NCBI GenBank assembly: GCA_020882975.1
Contig: JAHRFD010000020.1
Location: forward strand, 72,709-113,188
Direction: 5' to 3'
Source: Microcoleus sp. EPA2
GTDB lineage: Bacteria; Cyanobacteriota; Cyanobacteriia; Cyanobacteriales; Microcoleaceae
Length of the DNA: 40,480 bases
How positions within the stretch are numbered: position 1 is the stretch's first letter; each line of letters starts with the position of its first letter. A program made the translations under genes and the position numbers. The notes under the pieces were generated by a model that worked only from the letters and a program-made list of their open reading frames with translations, ran no database searches and was not told where the DNA came from. Of the stretch, positions 26,186-34,631 are shown one piece after another.

Positions 26186-27532
26186 ATGCCGATCGCTCAT
26201 ATCATTGGACTAGGAAAATCAGGAATAGCAGCCGCCAGACTGCTAAAACGCCAAGGATGGGAAATAACATTGAGCGATCGCTCATCTTCCCCAAACTTAC
26301 TCAAACAGCAACAAGAACTAGCTCTCGAAGACATTAAAGTAGAGTTAGGTCAATCCTTTCAACCCGACGAATCTATACAACTAATAGTAGTAAGTCCCGG
26401 AGTTCCCTGGGACATTCCAGCATTAATCCAAGCCCGAAAATTAGGGATTGAAACCATCGGAGAAATGGAACTAGCATGGCGCTATCTCAAATCACCGTGG
26501 GTAGGAATTACCGGCACTAACGGGAAAACTACAACTACAGCTTTAATCGCAGCAATTTTTGCCGAAGCTGGACTCTATGCACCCGCTTGTGGCAATATAG
26601 GGTATGCTGCGTGCGAATTAGCTGCTTCCGAAAAACAGCCAGATTGGGTCATCGCCGAAATCAGCAGCTATCAAATAGAATCTTCCTCATCTCTAGCACC
26701 GCGAATTGGCATTTGGACGACTTTCACACCCGATCACCTCAGTCGCCACAAAACTTTAGAAAACTACTACAACATTAAAGCCAAACTGCTGAAAAAATCC
26801 CAATTCCAAGTGTTGAATGGTGACGATCCGTATTTGCGGGAAAAAGGACTTGACAACTGGCCTGATGCGTGTTGGACAAGCGTCAAAGGTGAAACAGAAC
26901 TGTTAGGAAATAAAGATTTTGGGGCTTACATTAAAGACGGTTGGGTAATCGCTCAAAACCAGAAAATTCTGCCCGCTGATACTTTGAAAATGGTGGGAGA
27001 ACACAATTTGCAAAACTTGTTGATGGCGGTAGCAGCGGCTAATTTAGCGGGAATCGATAAAAGTGCGATCGCCCAAGCCATTAGCAAATTCCCCGGAGTA
27101 GCCCACCGCCTCGAACACATCTGCACCTGGGAAGGCATAGATTTCATCAACGACAGCAAAGCCACCAATTATGACGCCGCCCAAGTCGGATTAGCCTCAG
27201 TCAGCGCCCCAGCAATTTTAATTGCCGGTGGCGATCCAAAAGAAGGCGAAGATAGCGCTTGGATTGATACAATCAAAGCAAAAGCTGTTGGGGTGTTGTT
27301 GATTGGAGATGCTGCGGGTATTTTTAGCGATCGGCTCGAACAAGCAAATTACAACGCATGGGAAATCGTAGAAACAATGGAAAGAGCAATTAAAAGAGCA
27401 GCAGAATTAGGTAAACAAAATAATGCAAAAGTAGTGCTACTTTCCCCAGCCTGTGCTAGCTTCGACCAATACCAAAACTTCGAGGAACGGGGAGACCATT
27501 TCCGGCAATTATGCCTCGATACCCTAGCTTAG
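26186..27532 (+). CDS. murD: UDP-N-acetylmuramoylalanine--D-glutamate ligase
   Basis: The 448-residue protein is full-length MurD, which adds D-glutamate to UDP-MurNAc-L-Ala in the cytoplasmic part of peptidoglycan synthesis. The N-terminal Rossmann domain starts [17 protein letters not shown], the ATP loop is [14 protein letters not shown], and the Mur ligase motifs [18 protein letters not shown] and [18 protein letters not shown] follow in order. The C-terminal domain includes [12 protein letters not shown] and [18 protein letters not shown]. It follows glyS on the same strand after 184 bases that contain a repeat element, so it may have its own promoter. Confidence 0.97.
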   Translation: MPIAHIIGLGKSGIAAARLLKRQGWEITLSDRSSSPNLLKQQQELALEDIKVELGQSFQPDESIQLIVVSPGVPWDIPALIQARKLGIETIGEMELAWRYLKSPWVGITGTNGKTTTTALIAAIFAEAGLYAPACGNIGYAACELAASEKQPDWVIAEISSYQIESSSSLAPRIGIWTTFTPDHLSRHKTLENYYNIKAKLLKKSQFQVLNGDDPYLREKGLDNWPDACWTSVKGETELLGNKDFGAYIKDGWVIAQNQKILPADTLKMVGEHNLQNLLMAVAAANLAGIDKSAIAQAISKFPGVAHRLEHICTWEGIDFINDSKATNYDAAQVGLASVSAPAILIAGGDPKEGEDSAWIDTIKAKAVGVLLIGDAAGIFSDRLEQANYNAWEIVETMERAIKRAAELGKQNNAKVVLLSPACASFDQYQNFEERGDHFRQLCLDTLA

Positions 27533-27589
27533 ATTGGCTTCGTAGTCACGACTTTCCTCCTGATTGTATAGCAACTGCAAAGGCTGTTA

Positions 27590-27693
27590 ATATCAAACCC
27601 GTTGACATCGGAATTATTATTTCTCTCTTTTCTTTCTCTGTGTCCTCTGTGTTCTCTGTGGTTAAATAATTCCAATACAACCGGAATTGATAT
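27590..27693. repeat. 104-bp interspersed element with terminal inverted repeats (E2)
   Basis: The left end ATATCAAACCCGTTGACATC and the right end, read inverted, ATATCAATTCCGGTTGTATT form imperfect inverted repeats of about 28 bases. The centre is built from CCTCTGTGT-like units ending in GGTTAAATAATTCC. The copy at 31697-31800 is the same length and inverted. No ORF lies inside, so this looks like a miniature inverted-repeat element. Confidence 0.78.
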
Positions 27694-27699
27694 AAAAAA

Positions 27700-27747
27700 C
27701 TTTGGTGATTTCTCCCCGAGCGGAGTCGAAGGGAGCAATCACCAAAG
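27700..27747. repeat. Hairpin-forming palindrome
   Basis: CTTTGGTGATT (27700-27710) and AATCACCAAAG (27737-27747) form a perfect 11-bp stem. The 26-base loop contains CTCCCCGAGCGGAGTCGAAG, which can fold further. It lies directly right of element E2 and overlaps no gene. Confidence 0.7.
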
Positions 27748-27770
27748 CGAATTTGCGGCTACTACATATT

Positions 27771-27944
27771 TTAAGCCACACCCAGCCAAATAGCTTTAAT
27801 CCTATGCTGCTGTTCCCATTCGAGTCCATGAAAAACTACCATCATTTCCTCATGAGTGAAATCAATAATGATAGCGGCCAATTGAGCAGCAGTTGCCGCT
27901 TCCAACATGGCTTGTTTCAACTTGGTCATTACTTGTCGATCCAT
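27771..27944 (-). CDS. Small hypothetical protein or gene remnant (57 aa)
   Basis: The - strand is open from ATG 27944 (MDRQVMTKLKQAMLEAAT) to a TAA at 27771-27773, ending HRIKAIWLGVA. The composition looks like a genuine soluble helical protein rather than random translation. The reading frame continues upstream without a start until a stop at about 27978 (NEWEATIPDLVL), and another frame carries MFAGTIKMNGRQLF just before that. This could mean a frameshifted longer gene, of which this is the 3' part. I do not recognise the family. Confidence 0.4.
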   Translation of the reverse strand: MDRQVMTKLKQAMLEAATAAQLAAIIIDFTHEEMMVVFHGLEWEQQHRIKAIWLGVA

Positions 27945-28003
27945 TAACACTAAATCTGGAATAGTTGCCTCCCATTCATTTTAATAGTACCTGCAAACAT
28001 CTT

Positions 28004-28315
28004 TTACTCTTTGATTGTGTCAAAATTGCGCGATGATATTTTAAAGTCTGGGTGACAACGCTCAGAGCGCTTTTTTTTCTCAATCTCCAAAATTTTCACC
28101 TCCGAATTTAAACGCTGCTTCGATAAAACTTTAAGTTCCTGTTCGAGTTGACGATTTCCCCGGAGAAAAAAATCTTGAGAATTAGAACGAAACAAACCGC
28201 TATTGATTTGCTGAAGTTGGCTGGGTGTCAACACTTGGGCTGACACAGCAACCGGAAATCCAAAAGATGCAGCCAGCCACAAGCTAGGAATTATCTGTTT
28301 GAGAATGTTCTTCAT
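28004..28315 (-). CDS. Small exported hypothetical protein
   Basis: The 103-residue protein has a clear signal peptide (KNILKQIIPSLWLAASFGF, cleavage likely after VSA near residue 26). The mature part is short and charged (LTPSQLQQINSGLF, RQLEQELKVLSKQRL) and probably helical. I do not recognise a family. Its start lies 32 bases inside the end of the upstream small gene at 28284-28466, which suggests translational coupling and a shared function. Confidence 0.65.
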   Translation of the reverse strand: MKNILKQIIPSLWLAASFGFPVAVSAQVLTPSQLQQINSGLFRSNSQDFFLRGNRQLEQELKVLSKQRLNSEVKILEIEKKKRSERCHPDFKISSRNFDTIKE

Positions 28316-28466
28316 GACTTTCCCTCGGATGTTTCACCTCAGTTGATTTTTCTGCTTCTGAGTTCAGGGCTAATTCATCTTCTTCGGCAATTTTTTCTTG
28401 CCATTCAACAAGTTGTTGAAAAAGTTGGGGGGTAATTTGAAAGACAGGCTTATTGATTTCTGACAT
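28284..28466 (-). CDS. Small acidic hypothetical protein (60 aa)
   Basis: The ATG at 28466 is preceded by GGAG (28472-28475) at good spacing. The first 25 residues (SEINKPVFQITPQLFQQLVE) may form a short folded part; the rest is Glu/Ser/His-rich and probably disordered. There is no membrane segment. No family was recognised. It overlaps the start of the exported protein downstream by 32 bases. Confidence 0.6.
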   Translation of the reverse strand: MSEINKPVFQITPQLFQQLVEWQEKIAEEDELALNSEAEKSTEVKHPRESHEEHSQTDNS

Positions 28467-28551
28467 ATTTACTCCAAAAATTTAGGCGCTTGGGTAACAG
28501 GAAAATTCCCGGCTGAGCTAGGGAACGAGTAGAAACGAGATTAAGCGATTG

Positions 28552-28962
28552 TTAAAGCTTCAGGATCGACATGATGATGCCAGTGAAGGAACCGCCAAGT
28601 AAAGCTACAGTGGCTAAGGTACTAATTCCAAAACCCACGGCTCTTTTTTCGGCCGCTTGATAGTAACCCCAAGCAAATAAAATGCGTCCAATTATCCAAA
28701 CTGCACCGACGGCAGCGGCAAAAATGGGGCTGATAAATTGCGCGCAGAGCCACAGGGATGGCAAAAATAATATCATTTGCTCTAAGGTGTTTTGCTGAAC
28801 TCGCAATACTCTCTCAAAGTCGGGATTGCCTGTCACTTGGGGAGGAGAAACTTTGTATTTGAATCTAGCTCTACCGACGTTAATCGTGACGATAAAATAG
28901 AGTAATAGTGCTGAGGCGGTAACTAGGCTTGGCCAAAGTATGGCGTTTGTTTCTGCGATCAT
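28552..28962 (-). CDS. MAPEG-family membrane protein
   Basis: The 136-residue protein has four hydrophobic segments and the family signature at residues about 45-70: GNPDFERVLRVQQNTLEQMI. The conserved part of the last helices (GRILFAWGYYQAAEKRAVGF) also fits. MAPEG includes microsomal glutathione transferases and related eicosanoid enzymes; bacterial members may have glutathione transferase or peroxidase activity, but the substrate here is unknown. It precedes the two small - strand genes by about 85 bases and may be co-transcribed with them. Confidence 0.9.
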   Translation of the reverse strand: MIAETNAILWPSLVTASALLLYFIVTINVGRARFKYKVSPPQVTGNPDFERVLRVQQNTLEQMILFLPSLWLCAQFISPIFAAAVGAVWIIGRILFAWGYYQAAEKRAVGFGISTLATVALLGGSFTGIIMSILKL

Positions 28963-29131
28963 GATTCAGGTATGATTGGAGTAGATATCTTAATTATAAG
29001 GCAAACAGCAGAAGCCACCCCCCACCCCCCCCAAGGCAGGGTGGATTAATTGTCACAGGATAAAGGTATCATAGAATAGGCGATCGGGTATTCACAACTT
29101 GGAAGACTATCAGTCATGGAGTGCATCAACA

Positions 29132-29437
29132 ATGAACTTAATTGAAGCAATTAAATCTGTTCCCGACCATCGACAACCGAGAGGAATCAGACATCCTTTA
29201 TGGCTGATACTAACAATAATTTTATTAGGCAGTTGTACGGGATATTGGGGCTATAAGCCCTTGGTTGATTTTACCACAAATCATCGAGCAACCCTCATCA
29301 AATTATTTAAGCTGTCACCCGATGTTAGATTTCCGTCAGACTCGACTTTGAGAAACATAATTCAATCATTAGATTTTGAGATTATCGCCATCCTTTTTTC
29401 AGAAGTGGCAAAGGATTGCTATAGTTTGATTTTTTAA
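29132..29437 (+). pseudogene. ISAs1-family transposase remnant (N-terminal part)
   Basis: About 100 residues match the N-terminal domain found before the DDE domain of ISAs1-type transposases: IEAIKSVPDHRQPRGIRHPL, ILLGSCTGYWGYKPLVDF, FPSDSTLRNIIQSLD. Full enzymes are about 350-400 residues and contain the DDE catalytic core, which is absent; the frame stops at 29435-29437, four bases into the convergent glycosyltransferase gene. A TTG at 29099 would extend the N-terminus by 11 residues. No terminal inverted repeat was identified, so only a fragment of the IS remains. Confidence 0.75.
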
Positions 29438-30612
29438 TCTGAGGTAAGTAACTTTTGGTAAAAATCTAATAACTGTTGAGCTAAAGCTTTGTTTGTATAA
29501 CTCTTCATGACTCGATCGTAACCGCGTTTAGCCAAATCTGACACCAACTCTGGCTGCTCCATTAATTGATGCAAACATTCTTGCAATTTCTCTACATTTC
29601 CTTCAGGAAATACTAAGCCTGCATCTCCGATAACGTGGGGAATTTCGCCGCAGTCGGAACCGATTACTGGAACTTGACAAGCCATGGCTTCGATTAAAAC
29701 GTGACCAAATTGTTCTTTCCAGCCTACTGTTGTTAAAGTTTTGAATTTATAACTTGTTTGGGATGGCAATACTAAACAATCCATCAAGTTAATGTATGGG
29801 GGTACAGCTTCATGGGAAACGCTTTCTACCCAGATTATTTTGTCGCTGATTCCCCATTCAAGAGATTTTTCGGTAATTTGCGATCGCAATTTTCCTTGCC
29901 CTACTAACAGCCATTTCCAAGGGTATTTTTTCAAGCCTGCTAAAGCTGTCGCCAAAGTTAACAATCCTTTCTCTTCGACAAACCGCCCTACATAGCCTAC
30001 TACAAAATCTGTAGGTTTAATCCCTAATTTTCGTGATAAATCAGCATCTTTAGAAGTGGGATAAAAAAAAGTTTCATCTACTCCCAGTTGTGGCATTACT
30101 TGCAGTGCACCTGTGTAGCCCCGCTGGCGCAATATTTTAGCCCCGTCTAGGTTGCCGGCAATAATTCCATCGGTGTTTTGCAGATTGCAATTTTCTAACA
30201 GGGAAATAGGCCATTTCAATTCATAGGATAAGTTCCACCAGGTAAATAAGATATTTTTTGCTTTGAGATTGAGCAAATTATTTAGTAAGATTAACTGGGC
30301 ATAGGCTAGGGATTTTGAACCTTGTTCGACTTGGATAATCTGCGGTTTAAATTGGTGTAAAATTTTAATTAAATCTTTCCCAAAGGTGAGTAAGCCTTGA
30401 TTGTTTTGACTAAAGTTATAAATTGGTACTACTTTAAATGACCCTTCTTGATAAAATTCACTTGTTATGGTTTTATTTTGTACGCCTCCGGGTTTCCAGC
30501 GTTGCGGTACTATAACTGTTACTTGAATGCCCGGTTCAAGGTTTGCTAAAATCTTGAATTTTGCCCGGTTAATGTCAACAATATAGGTGTGGCTAGCAAC
30601 GAGGATTCTCAT
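29434..30612 (-). CDS. Glycosyltransferase family 4 protein
   Basis: The 392-residue protein has the GT-B fold of family 4: an N-terminal domain starting RILVASHTYIVDINRAKF and a C-terminal nucleotide-sugar domain with VVGYVGRFVEEKGLLTLATA, WLLVGQGKLR and the E-x7-E region EQFGHVLIEAMACQVPVIGS. It would transfer a sugar with retention onto a polysaccharide or lipid carrier. The N-terminal sequence resembles, from memory, HpsO-type proteins of hormogonium polysaccharide synthesis, but I am not certain. It lies 31 bases downstream of the GT2 gene in the same direction, so the two probably form an operon. Confidence 0.9.
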   Translation of the reverse strand: MRILVASHTYIVDINRAKFKILANLEPGIQVTVIVPQRWKPGGVQNKTITSEFYQEGSFKVVPIYNFSQNNQGLLTFGKDLIKILHQFKPQIIQVEQGSKSLAYAQLILLNNLLNLKAKNILFTWWNLSYELKWPISLLENCNLQNTDGIIAGNLDGAKILRQRGYTGALQVMPQLGVDETFFYPTSKDADLSRKLGIKPTDFVVGYVGRFVEEKGLLTLATALAGLKKYPWKWLLVGQGKLRSQITEKSLEWGISDKIIWVESVSHEAVPPYINLMDCLVLPSQTSYKFKTLTTVGWKEQFGHVLIEAMACQVPVIGSDCGEIPHVIGDAGLVFPEGNVEKLQECLHQLMEQPELVSDLAKRGYDRVMKSYTNKALAQQLLDFYQKLLTSD

Positions 30613-30643
30613 TTATTGGAAATGGGGGGATGGGGAATACAAA

Positions 30644-31621
30644 TTATTTAGCGTTAATGTTATCTTGATGGGTGTAGATTTGTCCGTCTCTGGCGATCGA
30701 CTGAATTACGGTGTTGATAGCGCTGAGAAAACCGAGAATGTAAAATGCAAATCTGGTGAGGATTTTAAGGGGCGATCGACTTTTATAGCAAGGTGGATTG
30801 CCGAAAACGTGACAGTCAAACAGTTTGGTGAAAAATCCTAGGCATTGAAATACTGTTAAATTTTTGAATCCCATTAGGAAGTGGTTGTGATAAAATGTGA
30901 GTTGATATTCGAGCGATCGCGTACTTATGTCGTGACACCCGCCGCTTTCTTCTCCCAAATGAACTAAACAAGCATTGGGATCGTACCAAATTTTAAAACC
31001 AGTCGATCGCAATCTCAAGCAAAAATCCGACTCTTCCCGCACCGCACTACCTGCAAACCGCTCATCGAAGCTCAAACCGCACTCGGCAAAAACCACCCTG
31101 CGAAATGACATATTGCAACCTCTAGCCGACAGCACTTGCTGTGGTTGTATAGTATGTACCAAGTCGATAAAATACCAACCAATCGCTGCATCCATCGCTT
31201 CGGGTGGCAAATATTCGATCGCCAAATCACCCCCAGAATCGCCCAATTTCATTCTGTCAAACACCCTACCCGCCACACATCCGATATCCGGTTGGGCTAA
31301 ATAGTTGCTAGCATGAGCAGCCAAAAAACCCTTTGGCAACTGTACATCATCATCAATAAATAAAATAATATCTCCAACGGCGCGCCGCACCGCATAATTA
31401 CGAGCACCAGGCAAATTCGCCCAATTTACCCGAAACCAGCGAATCCTACCAGCATTAGCCAATTGTTCTAAATAAGCTTGAGTTTCCGATTCATGGATGG
31501 GAGTTTGATCGATTACTAAGACTTCAAAATTGTGATAATCTTGCCCCATCAAATCAGCCAGCGTCTCTCGCAGGCTTTGCTCGCGGTTGTAGGTGGGGAT
31601 GGCAACAGAAATCATCATCAT
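30644..31621 (-). CDS. Glycosyltransferase family 2 protein
   Basis: The 325-residue protein has a GT-A fold: VAIPTYNREQSLRETLADLM at the start, the DxD-type motif IILFIDDDVQLP and the acceptor-side GCNMSFRRVVF followed by FDERFAGSAVREESDFCLRL. A hydrophobic segment near the C-terminus (ILTRFAFYILGFLSAINTVI) may anchor it to the membrane. It probably extends an exopolysaccharide or cell-surface glycan together with the GT4 protein encoded downstream. Three consecutive ATG codons open the frame; the first is used here. Confidence 0.9.
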   Translation of the reverse strand: MMMISVAIPTYNREQSLRETLADLMGQDYHNFEVLVIDQTPIHESETQAYLEQLANAGRIRWFRVNWANLPGARNYAVRRAVGDIILFIDDDVQLPKGFLAAHASNYLAQPDIGCVAGRVFDRMKLGDSGGDLAIEYLPPEAMDAAIGWYFIDLVHTIQPQQVLSARGCNMSFRRVVFAECGLSFDERFAGSAVREESDFCLRLRSTGFKIWYDPNACLVHLGEESGGCHDISTRSLEYQLTFYHNHFLMGFKNLTVFQCLGFFTKLFDCHVFGNPPCYKSRSPLKILTRFAFYILGFLSAINTVIQSIARDGQIYTHQDNINAK

Positions 31622-31696
31622 TTTAAGTTTTTTTATGAATCATTTAACCTTTCTAGGATGCAGAAAACACAGAGTATGAAAGGAGAGAGATGAATC

Positions 31697-31800
31697 ATAT
31701 TAATTCCAGTTGTATCGGAATGATTAAACCACAGAGGACACAGAGGACACAGAGAAAAAGAAGAGAGAAATAATAATTCCGATGTCAACGGATTTGATAT
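31697..31800. repeat. 104-bp interspersed element with terminal inverted repeats (E3)
   Basis: This is the inverted counterpart of E2 at 27590-27693. It begins ATATTAATTCCAGTTG, contains AACCACAGAGGACACAGAGG and ends GACATCGG-like sequence (inverted) with GGATTTGATAT. Lengths are identical and the differences are scattered. It lies between the glycosyltransferase operon and glmM. Confidence 0.78.
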
Positions 31801-31884
31801 AAGAAATGGGGAAAGTACACTGGGAAGAGGAAGAGTGTTAGCAATTACCAATTCCCCATGCCCTATTCCCCTGCCCAATTTTCA

Positions 31885-33348
31885 TCAAATAGTGTGGTAT
31901 TTCTGAACTGCTAAAACTAAATTTTCAGTCCAGAAATTAGCCAATTCTGCGCTGGAAGCTTCCACCATGACTCGGATCAAAGGTTCAGTACCAGAAGCGC
32001 GGACGAGCACCCGTCCTTCTTCTCCCATTGCAGTTTTAGCACGGGCGATCGCTCCTTGCAAAGCTTCGCATTCATGCCATTTTAGGCGTTTTTCCCGATC
32101 GTCCACACGGACATTGCGCAACAATTGGGGATAAGTTTCAAAGCTGCCATCCACCAATTGTGCCAAAGATTCTCCAGACTCCCGCACCAGGGAAGCCATG
32201 TGCAAAGCAGTTAACAAACCATCGCCGCCGATACCGTAATGAGGGCAAAGAATGTGTCCTGACTGTTCGCCGCCCAACATCGCACCGGTGCGCTCCATTT
32301 CAGCATGAACGTGCTGATCTCCCACCGCAGTTCTAATTAATTTGCCCCCCAATTCTTCCCAAGCTCGCTCAAAGCCGAGGTTAGCCATTACAGTAGAAAT
32401 AATTAAATTTTCTGGCAATTGTTCGCGTTGCCGCAAATTCTTACCCCAGAGATAAAGAATGTAATCGCCATCAATCGATCGACCTTCGTTGTCAACACCC
32501 AAAACTCGATCGGCATCGCCATCAAAAGCAAATCCCAAATCAGCATTGTGCTCTAAAACAGCAGCTTGCAAACTGTCGAGATGAGTAGAACCGCAGTTAA
32601 CATTAATGCGATCGCCATCAGGAGAGTTGTGTAAACAGATAACATCGGCCCCCATTTGCGCGAACACCGCCTCACCCAAGCGCGCCGCCGCCCCCCAAGC
32701 CAAATCCAACACGATCCGCATTCCGCGCAAATTCACTCCTTGCAGTGAACCTTCCAAGGAAGTGGCATAATCTTTAACCAACTCTGGGCGGTGGTGATGA
32801 TGGCCCCAAGCCAAGCTAGCAATGGGAACCTTGGCCCCTCGGATGCCCGCTTCGATTTGTTCTTGCAAATGTTGAGACAGCTTCGTGCCATTGGCACCGA
32901 AAAACTTAATGCCGTTATCTTCTGGGGGATTGTGGGAAGCGGAAATCATCACTCCGCCCATGGACTCGGTAACACTTGCCAGATAGGCAACGCAGGGAGT
33001 AGGGCACAGGCCCAAATTCCAGACTTCTAAACCAGCGGCTGTCAAACCCGCCGACAGTGCCATTGCCAGCATATCGCTGGAATTTCTGCTGTCTTGGCCC
33101 AAAATCACCGGGCCTTGGTTGGGGGAATTTTGGCGTAAAACTTGTCCTGCCCAGAAGCCAATTTGCATTGCTAGCGGTGCATTCAGCAATTCTCCTACTT
33201 TGCCACGAATGCCGTCTGTGCCGAACAGTTTGGTATTTGGCAGGGGGAGGTTGTTTCCTACCAAAATAGTCTCTGGGCGTTTGGCTGGCTGTACTGAGTT
33301 AGCAGCCTGAATTTCGCTGCCGCGATGGCGCGAAGGTGTCTGAACCAT
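31885..33348 (-). CDS. glmM: Phosphoglucosamine mutase
   Basis: The 487-residue protein converts glucosamine-6-phosphate to glucosamine-1-phosphate for UDP-GlcNAc synthesis, feeding peptidoglycan and surface glycans. Motifs in order: [15 protein letters not shown], the phosphoserine loop [15 protein letters not shown], the metal loop [14 protein letters not shown], the sugar-binding GGEQSGHI and the phosphate-binding [14 protein letters not shown]. The ATG at 33348 is chosen because AAAGGAG lies five bases upstream (33354-33360); the frame is open 17 codons further, but only to a TTG. Cyanobacterial members commonly carry an N-terminal extension of about 40 residues before the core, as here. 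Confidence 0.95.
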   Translation of the reverse strand: MVQTPSRHRGSEIQAANSVQPAKRPETILVGNNLPLPNTKLFGTDGIRGKVGELLNAPLAMQIGFWAGQVLRQNSPNQGPVILGQDSRNSSDMLAMALSAGLTAAGLEVWNLGLCPTPCVAYLASVTESMGGVMISASHNPPEDNGIKFFGANGTKLSQHLQEQIEAGIRGAKVPIASLAWGHHHHRPELVKDYATSLEGSLQGVNLRGMRIVLDLAWGAAARLGEAVFAQMGADVICLHNSPDGDRINVNCGSTHLDSLQAAVLEHNADLGFAFDGDADRVLGVDNEGRSIDGDYILYLWGKNLRQREQLPENLIISTVMANLGFERAWEELGGKLIRTAVGDQHVHAEMERTGAMLGGEQSGHILCPHYGIGGDGLLTALHMASLVRESGESLAQLVDGSFETYPQLLRNVRVDDREKRLKWHECEALQGAIARAKTAMGEEGRVLVRASGTEPLIRVMVEASSAELANFWTENLVLAVQKYHTI

Positions 33349-33604
33349 ATTCACTCCTTTAGGAATATTCACACTCACACTTTGCAGTTTATGGTACAAC
33401 TGAAAGTCTGTTTTTTCAGCGTTAAGTCGATTTATTTCTGGAATAGCTCCAGCAACCTGAGACTTAAGACTACCCTGACAAAAGTTTGATTATCTGTGAA
33501 TATACGCCATCTAATTAAACTTTCAGGTTGCTCGGCCGGTTCTAGGATACCAGTTTAGTTGCAGGAGGCGGTGTCGCCGGACTAACAGTCACCATTGGCA
33601 TGGC

Positions 33605-34147
33605 TCAACAACTGCGAGTGTAGAAGGTTAAGGCTGTATTGCCGTAAAATTTTTGGCGGCAAATTTCGAGGCCGGAAATGGGGACAGCCTCGCGCTGGCG
33701 ACTGTGTTCGATCGCTATTTCACCATGGGGTGCTAACATTTCTTGGCTGGCGATCGCATTCAAGACAGGCTCGTACAAGTTGCTGGCGTAGGGCGGATCG
33801 AAGTAAATGCGATCGAACTGCTGTCGGGCTAGAGTCGCCAATTTCGCAGTCGCACTTCCCCGCAAGATGTGAAATTCTTGGGATGACTTTGCCACTTGCT
33901 GCCAATTTTGCTGAATAATGGCACAAGCTTTCGCCGACTGTTCAATCCCAGTGACACTCAAAGCCCCGCGACACAAAGCTTCTGCACCCATGGAGCCACT
34001 ACCGGTACAAATGTCAAGCCATCTGCAATCGGCGATCGTCCCTTGCCAAATATTAAATAAAGCTTCTCTGACTCGCGCAGGTGTGGGGCGAGTTGCGAGT
34101 CCGGGCAGGGTTTTTAGTTGGCGATTGCCACAGATTCTCAAGCTCAT
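33605..34147 (-). CDS. rsmD: 16S rRNA (guanine(966)-N2)-methyltransferase RsmD
   Basis: The 180-residue protein has the RsmD start (LRICGNRQLKTLPG, RPTPARVREALFNIW), the SAM-binding glycine motif DICTGSGSMGAEALCRGA and the catalytic DPPY motif within FDRIYFDPPYAS. It methylates G966 of 16S rRNA. It reads towards glmM, with a 256-base gap between the two coding regions. The spacer upstream is shared with the divergent glgX. Confidence 0.94.
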   Translation of the reverse strand: MSLRICGNRQLKTLPGLATRPTPARVREALFNIWQGTIADCRWLDICTGSGSMGAEALCRGALSVTGIEQSAKACAIIQQNWQQVAKSSQEFHILRGSATAKLATLARQQFDRIYFDPPYASNLYEPVLNAIASQEMLAPHGEIAIEHSRQREAVPISGLEICRQKFYGNTALTFYTRSC

Positions 34148-34631
34148 TTAAAATTCCGATCTTAAAGTAGATTCTGTTTTTTTAGATGGGAAAACAGAAG
34201 TTTGAATGTAATTTTACTTATAGCACATAAGCGTTCAATCTCAACTATATTCGGCTAGTTTTTGAAGCAAAAACAAGAATCATCAAGCAATAATCTCGGC
34301 GAAAAATCGGCAAAAATTCATGGCATTATGGGGGTAGAGATTTTGGGATATGCTGCTGGCGGATGGGTTGGCTGATTTGATTTGAGCGCACCCAAAACAT
34401 TTTGAGAGTCTCATCTGAACTGGTGATAAGTCAGAGATTCATAAAGTTGAGTCCTTGAGCGATCGAGGTAAACATCGGGAGGTTAGTGATATGATGCTAG
34501 TAAATATAAATTCACTCTAGAGCTGGACTACTACGCACAAATCTGGGATCGGGCAGTTGCAGCCGTTTCGCCCAATTACACATCTCAAGATTGCTCTAAT
34601 TGTGGTATCAGAGGATTACGATTTGGATTCT
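34148..34631. other. Intergenic region between divergent rsmD and glgX
   Basis: No convincing gene lies here. Only short open frames were seen, and the frame of glgX is open back to a TTG at 34557. Promoters for rsmD and glgX are expected within it. No structured RNA was recognised. Confidence 0.5.

Noticed and set aside
33542..33601. A 19-codon - strand frame (MPMVTVSPATPPPATKLVS) just downstream of rsmD
   Set aside because: It is too short, has no ribosome binding site beyond the rsmD end and no recognisable family.
34557..34631. TTG start giving glgX 25 more residues
   Set aside because: The extra residues do not resemble the known N-terminus of cyanobacterial isoamylase-type debranching enzymes, and the ATG at 34632 does.
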